From CAVOAK01 sp965217615 (GTDB lineage Bacteria > Pseudomonadota > Alphaproteobacteria > UBA8366 > CAVOAK01), in contig CBDCIT010000048.1 in NCBI GenBank assembly GCA_965217615.1, positions 1 through 64,000 on the forward strand: a stretch of 64,000 nt of DNA, in the 5' to 3' direction. The notes under the pieces are model-generated. The model worked only from the letters and a program-made list of their open reading frames with translations, was not told where the DNA came from and did not search any database. Of the stretch, positions 59,185 to 64,000 are shown piece by piece. The translations under genes and the position numbers were made by a program. How positions within the stretch are numbered: the stretch's first letter is position 1; each line of letters starts with the position of its first letter.

Positions 59185-60386
59185 TGATTTAAATTGTCAA
59201 CGTCGAACAACCGGGCATGTTCGTTAAATGCATAGCGATCCGTCATGCCGGCAATATAGTCGGCGACGATGCGGGCTGTCGTCGCCGTATTTGGTGCTGA
59301 GGCGGCGGCGCTCCATTCCGCGGGCATGTCGGAGGGACGTGCAAGCATGCGTTCGAAGAGTTCGGTCACGACACGGCGCGTTACCTCCCTCATGCGCGCC
59401 ACCGATTCGTGTCGATATAGATGCTCGAATAGGAACGATTTTAGGCACTTGTCCGCTTCGGACATCGCAGAAGAGAAGGCGATAACGGCGCCCTTCGCGG
59501 CCCGGATGTCTTCCACCGATTGCGGCCTAAGCCCCTCAATCCGGTGCCGCGATTCATCGAGCACGCCGGTGACCATGCCATTGATCAGCCGACGCACCAC
59601 CTCGTGGATCAGACGTGGCCGCTCAAGGTCGGGATAGCGCTCGCGCACCGAACGGATGACTTTGTCGACATGCGGTACTTGATGCAGATCGTCGATGCTA
59701 AACAAGTCGGCGCGCAGACCGTCGTCGATATCGTGATTATTGTAGGCAATGTCATCGGCAAGTGCGGCGACCTGCGCCTCGGGCCCAGCGAAGCTGTATA
59801 GCTCCAAGTCGTTGATTTTATTGTACTCGGCCAGCGTCGGCGGCAAGTCGATTGCAGCAGTGCGGCCGACTTTGCCCGCATTGCCGTGAGTTGCGGGCAA
59901 AATCGGCCCGTTATGCTTGGCGATGCCCTCGATTGTCTCCCACGTCAGGTTCAAGCCGTCGAAGTCGGCATAGCGCCGCTCCAACTTCACAAGGATGCGC
60001 AGCGTCTGATCATTGTGATCGAATCCGCCATAGGGCTTCATGACCTCATTCAGCGCATCTTCACCGGTGTGCCCGAATGGCGTATGGCCGAAATCGTGGG
60101 CCAGCGCCAAGGCTTCCGCAAGATCCTCGTTAAGTGAGAGGCTACGGCACAAGCCGCGGGCGATTTGCGACACCTCTATGCTGTGCGTCAGGCGCGTGCG
60201 GTAATGATCCCCCTCAGAGCTGACAAATACTTGCGTTTTATGCATGAGTCGGCGAAACGCGGTCGAATGAATGATGCGATCGCGGTCTCGCTGGAAGACG
60301 CTCCTTGTGTCGCTCTCGGGCTCATCGTGAAGGCGACCGCGGCTTTCCTCTGGCCGGCTGGCGTAGGGCGCGAGTGTGCCGCTCAT
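59181..60386 (-). CDS. dgt: Deoxyguanosinetriphosphate triphosphohydrolase-like protein
   Basis: HD-domain dNTPase, 401 residues. Metal site RLTHSIEVSQIARG, LAHDFGHTPFGHTGEDAL, and ADDIAYNNHDIDDGL. Starts at 60386 (MSGTLAPYASRPEESRG, the usual N-terminus RGRLHDEPESDTRSVFQRD following). Only 75 bp lie between this start and the end of IS30, so the native promoter was probably shortened or replaced. Confidence 0.95.
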   Translation of the reverse strand: MSGTLAPYASRPEESRGRLHDEPESDTRSVFQRDRDRIIHSTAFRRLMHKTQVFVSSEGDHYRTRLTHSIEVSQIARGLCRSLSLNEDLAEALALAHDFGHTPFGHTGEDALNEVMKPYGGFDHNDQTLRILVKLERRYADFDGLNLTWETIEGIAKHNGPILPATHGNAGKVGRTAAIDLPPTLAEYNKINDLELYSFAGPEAQVAALADDIAYNNHDIDDGLRADLFSIDDLHQVPHVDKVIRSVRERYPDLERPRLIHEVVRRLINGMVTGVLDESRHRIEGLRPQSVEDIRAAKGAVIAFSSAMSEADKCLKSFLFEHLYRHESVARMREVTRRVVTELFERMLARPSDMPAEWSAAASAPNTATTARIVADYIAGMTDRYAFNEHARLFDVDNLNQ

Positions 60387-61778
60387 GCCCAAGATTACGC
60401 GTCGGTCGCGGCAAAACACAATGACGCAATGCCGTTCGACGCCAAATCCCAGAGGAAACCTGGGCGAGTTCAATCGGTCGTCGCAACACTCTGGCATAGG
60501 AGGTTGCTATGACGGTACGCAGACGGCGGTCGGATCGGTCTGGACGGAGCAAGTTGCATTCGCCAGGTCGACCGGACTCGGCACGGCGTGAGGAGCTTGT
60601 TCGGTTCTGGGCAGCGATTGCGACGGGACGTTCGAGCGAGGACGCGGCCCGAGATGCCGGTGTATCCCCTCCGGTAGGCTCGAGGTGGTTCCGGAGGTCG
60701 GGCGGCATGCCACCATCACATTTATCGCAACCGGCCAAGCCGCTGTCAGGACGTTACCTGTCTTTCGAGGAACGTGAGGAGATTGCTCTTCTGCACGCCC
60801 AGGGAAGAGGCATACGTCATATTGCTTGCCGGCTGGAGCGAGCACCGTCGACGATCTCCCGCGAGGTGCGGCGCAACGCGGCGACCCGAAGCGGTGGCCT
60901 GGACTACCGAGCAACGACGGCGCAGTGGCATACTGATCGGTCCGCCAAAAGGCCGAAGCCAGCCAAGCTGGCAACGAATGAGGCGCTGCGGCGCTATGTG
61001 CAGGATCGGCTTGCGGGTCGGATCTCGGCACCGGATGGAACGGTGATCGAGGGGCCACGCGTCGTCTGGAACGGTCGTCGGCATGGGCCGCGGCAGCACA
61101 GGCGATGGGCCAGGGCCTGGAGTCCTGAGCAGATCGCGCACCGTCTTCGGATCGACTATCCTGGGGGGACGGGCCCGAGGATCAAGCGATGCGGATCAGT
61201 CATGAGGCGATCTATCAGGCGCTCTACGTACAGGGCCGCGGCGCACTCCGTCGTGAGCTGACCGCCTGCCTTCGCACGGGAAGGGCACTGCGCGTACCTC
61301 GGGCACGTAGCCGCCGGCGGGGAAAATCCTTCGTCACGCCTGAGATCATGATCAGTGAACGATCGGCGGAAGCAGCTGATCGGGCCGTACCCGGACACTG
61401 GGAAGGTGACCTGATCATCGGCTTGGGCAGATCGGCGATCGGCACTCTGGTGGAACGCACCACGCGGTTCACAATGCTGCTGCATCTTCCCCGAATGGAA
61501 GGCCACGGCACCGTCCCGCGCGTGAAGAACGGGCCTGCGCTTGCCGGTCATGGGGCTGAAGCGGTTCGCGATGCCATCGCCCGGACGATCACGACATTGC
61601 CAGCGCAGCTTCGCCGCTCGCTGACCTGGGACCAGGGAGCAGAGATGGCCAGGCATGCGGATCTGCGGATCGCAACCGGCCTTCCCGTCTACTTCTGCGA
61701 ACCGCACAGCCCTTGGCAACGCGGAACGAACGAGAACACCAATGGACTGCTTCGACAGTACTTCCCGAAAGGAACCGA

Positions 61779-63172
61779 GGTTGTGTCTCGAAAGTGGTGG
61801 AAATTGGTTTTGGCGCCTCTCCGAGCGGGCTGAGTTTTGCGGCGGTCAGGCCGCTCGGTCAAGGGTTTCGTCGGCGATTAGCTGATCGAGGGTTTCCCAT
61901 CCATCGACTTTGCGCATCTGGATTTGGCCGGAAGCGAGGAGCGCCCAGAGGAGCATCGGCACTGTTTCGGGACACGGCAGCACGGTCTGTGTTTTGATCC
62001 GGCGCTTGAACTCCTCGTTGAGACGCTCAATGGCGTTGGTCGTTCGGGCTGATTTCCATTGGCTCTTGGACAGGCGCGTGAAGGTAAAGAGCTTGTCGCC
62101 CGCTTCTGCGAGGCTGTCCGCGACGGCCCTGCATTTCAGCCGCCACTTGCGGACAAACGCCTTGTGGCGGGTTTCCACCTCGGAGGCAGTGTCGGCATAG
62201 ATCATATCGCGGTAATCTTCGCTCAGCTCGTCATGTATGTGTTTGGGAGCATGACCCAGAAGGTTGCGGTGCTTGTGCACGGTGCAGCGTTGAACGGGAA
62301 GGTCATCGCCCCAAAGCGCCGACAGAGCCGCCTCCAGTCCCGGCGCGCCATCGACGATGACAAACCCGGGCCGTTTCAGTCCACGCGCATCAAGGTCGTC
62401 GAGGAACTGGCGCCACGCCGCCTGGCTTTCTCCGCCCATATTCCCGATCGAAAGCAAGACCTTCTGGCCATCCCGGCGCACCCCTATAGCCGCGAGAACC
62501 GAGATGTTGGTGGCCTTGCGATCCAGTCGGGTCTTGATCACAGTGCCGTCAAGGATCAGCCGAACGATATCCTCATCCGCGAGGCCACGGCTGCACCAGG
62601 CGTCCCAATCGACCTTCACCTTGCGCCACGCCCGGCTCACAACGTCCTTGCTCACAGCACCCCGGAAGAGCCCGAACAGCGCGCGTTTCACCCGCCGCGT
62701 GTTGGTTCCGGACAGATACACCGAAGCGATCAGCGCCTCGGCCTTTCTGGTCAGCCGCTGGCAGCGCGGCAGCGCCCGCGAACGCCATTCCGACGCCCGA
62801 CCGTCTTCCTCAACGATCCGTGCACGCGGCACGCTCACCCTCTCGGTCCCGAATGTCCCCGTCAGTTGCCGCTCCCGGTGCCCGTTCCGATACCCTTGCC
62901 GAAGCGCGTCCTCTCGACCGTATCGGCAGCGCCCGAGAAACTGCGCAAGTTCCTCCTCAAAAACGGCCTCGATCGTGGATCTGATGTTCTCCCGCAGCCG
63001 GTCCTCGAGCGGATCATAGCCGGCGTCATTGGCCAGTAGCGAAAGCGCGGAAGTCTCGGTAGTGTTCTTCATGGCGTGATCTCCTTGGCGGTGCTAGCCG
63101 CCGGTTGGGTGGTTGTCTTGTCACCCGGAGATTACGCCATCCTCAAATTTCCACCACTTTCGAGACACAGCC
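61779..63172 (-). mobile_element. IS256-family insertion sequence, copy 3 (1394 bp)
   Basis: Perfect 8-bp repeat GGAACCGA flanks it (61771-61778 and 63173-63180). It sits in the IS30 transposase. Length and ends equal copies 1 and 2. Confidence 0.96.
61846..63072 (-). CDS. IS256-family transposase (copy 3)
   Basis: Intact 408 residues. It differs from copies 1 and 2 at about three residues (ALPRCQRL for ALPRYQRL, HIHDEL for HMHDEL). The DDE residues are kept. On the minus strand, against the IS30 transposase. Confidence 0.97.
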   Translation of the reverse strand: MKNTTETSALSLLANDAGYDPLEDRLRENIRSTIEAVFEEELAQFLGRCRYGREDALRQGYRNGHRERQLTGTFGTERVSVPRARIVEEDGRASEWRSRALPRCQRLTRKAEALIASVYLSGTNTRRVKRALFGLFRGAVSKDVVSRAWRKVKVDWDAWCSRGLADEDIVRLILDGTVIKTRLDRKATNISVLAAIGVRRDGQKVLLSIGNMGGESQAAWRQFLDDLDARGLKRPGFVIVDGAPGLEAALSALWGDDLPVQRCTVHKHRNLLGHAPKHIHDELSEDYRDMIYADTASEVETRHKAFVRKWRLKCRAVADSLAEAGDKLFTFTRLSKSQWKSARTTNAIERLNEEFKRRIKTQTVLPCPETVPMLLWALLASGQIQMRKVDGWETLDQLIADETLDRAA

Positions 63173-63395
63173 GGAACCGATCTGAGCGCGCACAGTCCGG
63201 ACGTACTCGCAGTTGTTGCTGACGCGCTCAATACACGGCCCCGCAAGACCCTCGGATGGAGAACTCCTGCCGAAGCTCTGGACCAGTGCTTGCAGGCCAG
63301 TCAAACTGAACGTGTTGCGACGACCGGTTGAACCCGCCCTGTCTTTGATTGGCGTTGACGACGCTTGACAGGGATTGAATGACAGACAGGCAGGA

Positions 63396-63423
63396 TTACA
63401 TATCACCTTGGAGTCGCTATAAT
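63396..63423 (+). promoter_or_regulatory. Candidate erpA promoter
   Basis: Perfect -10 TATAAT at 63418-63423, 33 bp before the ATG. The -35 is weak: TTACAT at 63396-63401 with a 16-bp spacer. This fits a gene needing an activator or having an extended element; none identified. The promoter is 56 bp clear of the IS30 end. Confidence 0.5.
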
Positions 63424-63456
63424 GGGCGCAGATTTGAGCAGGACCGGACTAATTTT

Positions 63457-63825
63457 ATGACTGATCCATTTGCAGTGGAGCGAGACGAAGGCGAACGGGT
63501 GATTACCGTGTCGCTGAATGCTGTCAAACAAATCGAGGCCATCCTCGAGACGGAGGAGGCGCCAAACCAGGCTCTGCGTGTCACCGTTTCGGGTGGCGGA
63601 TGTTCGGGGTACCAATACGGTTTCTCCCTCGACGACACGGTGGCCGAGGATGACCGCATATTCGAGCGCGACGGCGTCAAAGTAATCGTCGACGTTCTTT
63701 CGCTCGATCTCCTGTCAGGATCCGAGATCGACTATGTCGACGACCTCATCGGGTCGTATTTCCAAGTGCGCAACCCGAACGCCACGGCCTCCTGCGGCTG
63801 CGGCACCTCGTTCGCAATCGGCTAA
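63457..63825 (+). CDS. erpA: Iron-sulfur cluster insertion protein ErpA (A-type carrier)
   Basis: 122 residues. Three conserved Cys: Cys49 in VSGGGCSGYQYGF, Cys113 and Cys115 in SCGCGTSF. The first extended ORF at 63379 adds 26 unmatched residues, so 63457 is used. ErpA delivers Fe-S clusters to targets such as respiratory complexes and isoprenoid enzymes. Placement beside dgt and xthA is standard for alphaproteobacteria. Confidence 0.95.
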   Translation: MTDPFAVERDEGERVITVSLNAVKQIEAILETEEAPNQALRVTVSGGGCSGYQYGFSLDDTVAEDDRIFERDGVKVIVDVLSLDLLSGSEIDYVDDLIGSYFQVRNPNATASCGCGTSFAIG

Positions 63826-63848
63826 AGACCAACTCTTGAATCAACACG

Positions 63849-63871
63849 GGCCCGCTTCGCGCGGGCCTTTT
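63849..63871 (+). terminator. Rho-independent terminator after erpA
   Basis: GGCCCGC, a 5-nt TTCGC loop and GCGGGCC followed by TTTT, 23 bp after the erpA stop. Confidence 0.9.
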
Positions 63872-63925
63872 GCGTCGCTATAGTGGCGTCTCCCGCGTAC
63901 GGAACTACTCGATGGAGTCCGCCCG

Positions 63926-64000
63926 ATGAAGATCGCTACGTTCAACGTGAACTCGGTCAAGGCCCGATTGCCGCGGGTCATCGAGTGGCTTAGCGATGCG
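63926..64000 (+). CDS. xthA: Exodeoxyribonuclease III, N-terminal fragment at window edge
   Basis: First 25 codons, MKIATFNVNSVKARLPRVIE then WLSDA, matching the XthA opening with the conserved FNVNS active-site Asn. A TATAGT at 63880-63885 may be its -10. The rest lies beyond the window. Confidence 0.9.
   Translation, partial: MKIATFNVNSVKARLPRVIEWLSDA

Larger units (their letters stand above)
60509..63331 (+). pseudogene. IS30-family transposase, frameshifted and split by IS256 copy 3
   Basis: N-terminal HTH part (YLSFEEREEIALLHAQGRGI, HIACRLERAPSTISREVRRN). After LRIDYP at about 61160 the homologous reading moves to another frame (EDQAMRISHEAIYQALYVQG). Core acids are kept in VPGHWEGDLIIG, LTWDQGAEMARH and NENTNGLLRQYFPKGT. 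IS256 copy 3 lies inside this last block; removing it and one GGAACCGA repeat restores KGTDLSAHSPDVLAVVADAL and the end at 63331. One indel and one insertion, so dead. Confidence 0.88.
60462..63339 (+). mobile_element. IS30-family element, interrupted by IS256 copy 3
   Basis: Inverted repeats of about 28 bp with two mismatches, GGGCGAGTTCAATCGG on the left and GGGCGGGTTCAACCGG at the right (reverse strand), continuing TCGTCGCAACAC. Without IS256 and its repeat it would be about 1476 bp. It lies between dgt and erpA, a pair that is usually adjacent. The exact target repeat is unclear. Confidence 0.85.

Noticed and set aside
27687..63172. Long direct repeats considered as CRISPR or phage arrays
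   Set aside because: They are complete IS1202 and IS256 copies with inverted ends, and there are no short regularly spaced repeats.

Overview
The window looks like the chromosome of a GC-rich alphaproteobacterium, probably of the Rhodospirillales type. I base this on gene order: tolQRAB-pal-cpoB-tilS-ftsH-glmM, ruvCAB with yebC, and the long run dgt-argS-SPOR-nagZ-M50-scpAB-tatABC-serS-surE-pcm-nlpD facing yajC-secDF are standard alphaproteobacterial neighbourhoods. Codon use is high in GC and genes are tightly packed, often overlapping by 4 bases. The strain is unusual in carrying many insertion sequences, some nested, plus several freshly broken genes, as seen in symbionts or recently bottlenecked lineages.

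Layout. 1-3.3 kb: an AmmeMemoRadiSam locus (amrS, amrB, amrA) whose radical-SAM gene is split by an IS5-type element. 3.4-10.5 kb: three tandem molybdenum-hydroxylase large subunits (CoxL/XdhB-like) without medium or small subunits, then cysQ. 11.4-15.3 kb: an AraC/O6-alkylguanine transferase, a DUF1127 protein, an acetyltransferase, thiD and glmM. 15.5-24.4 kb: ftsH, tilS and the Tol-Pal envelope operon. 24.5-27.5 kb: ruvB, ruvA, ruvC, yebC. 27.7-33.2 kb: an IS island with two tandem IS1202-type elements, one orphan gene, a truncated IS1182 relative and an IS256 element that ends in a broken metallo-hydrolase gene. 33.5-40.6 kb: a cytosine-deaminase-like enzyme, an adenylate cyclase, trmFO, a small secreted protein, an NDUFAF6-like protein, an HpnE-like oxidoreductase, a tiny membrane protein, a PuuD-type membrane domain and an NDUFAF3-like protein. 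40.6-50.1 kb: secF, secD, yajC, a DUF815 ATPase, nlpD, pcm, a decayed surE, serS and tatCBA. 50.3-53.1 kb: IS256 copy 2 and IS1202 copy C, wedged between tatA and scpB. 53.2-60.4 kb: scpB, scpA, an M50 protease, nagZ, a SPOR protein, argS, dgt. 60.5-63.3 kb: an IS30 element itself split by IS256 copy 3. 63.4-64 kb: erpA and the first codons of xthA.

Functional themes are envelope integrity and division (Tol-Pal, NlpD, SPOR, NagZ, GlmM), protein export (Sec, Tat, YajC), DNA repair and segregation (RuvABC, ScpAB, Ada-like, XthA) and respiratory assembly (ErpA plus homologues of complex I assembly factors NDUFAF3 and NDUFAF6). The most open biology is the AmmeMemoRadiSam trio beside three orphan Mo-hydroxylase large subunits, and the complex I assembly-factor homologues linked to secDF-yajC. 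Much of the IS history can be read to the base: the IS5, both intact-context IS256 copies and two of three IS1202 copies keep target duplications, while one IS256 and one IS1202 copy do not and mark rearrangement points.
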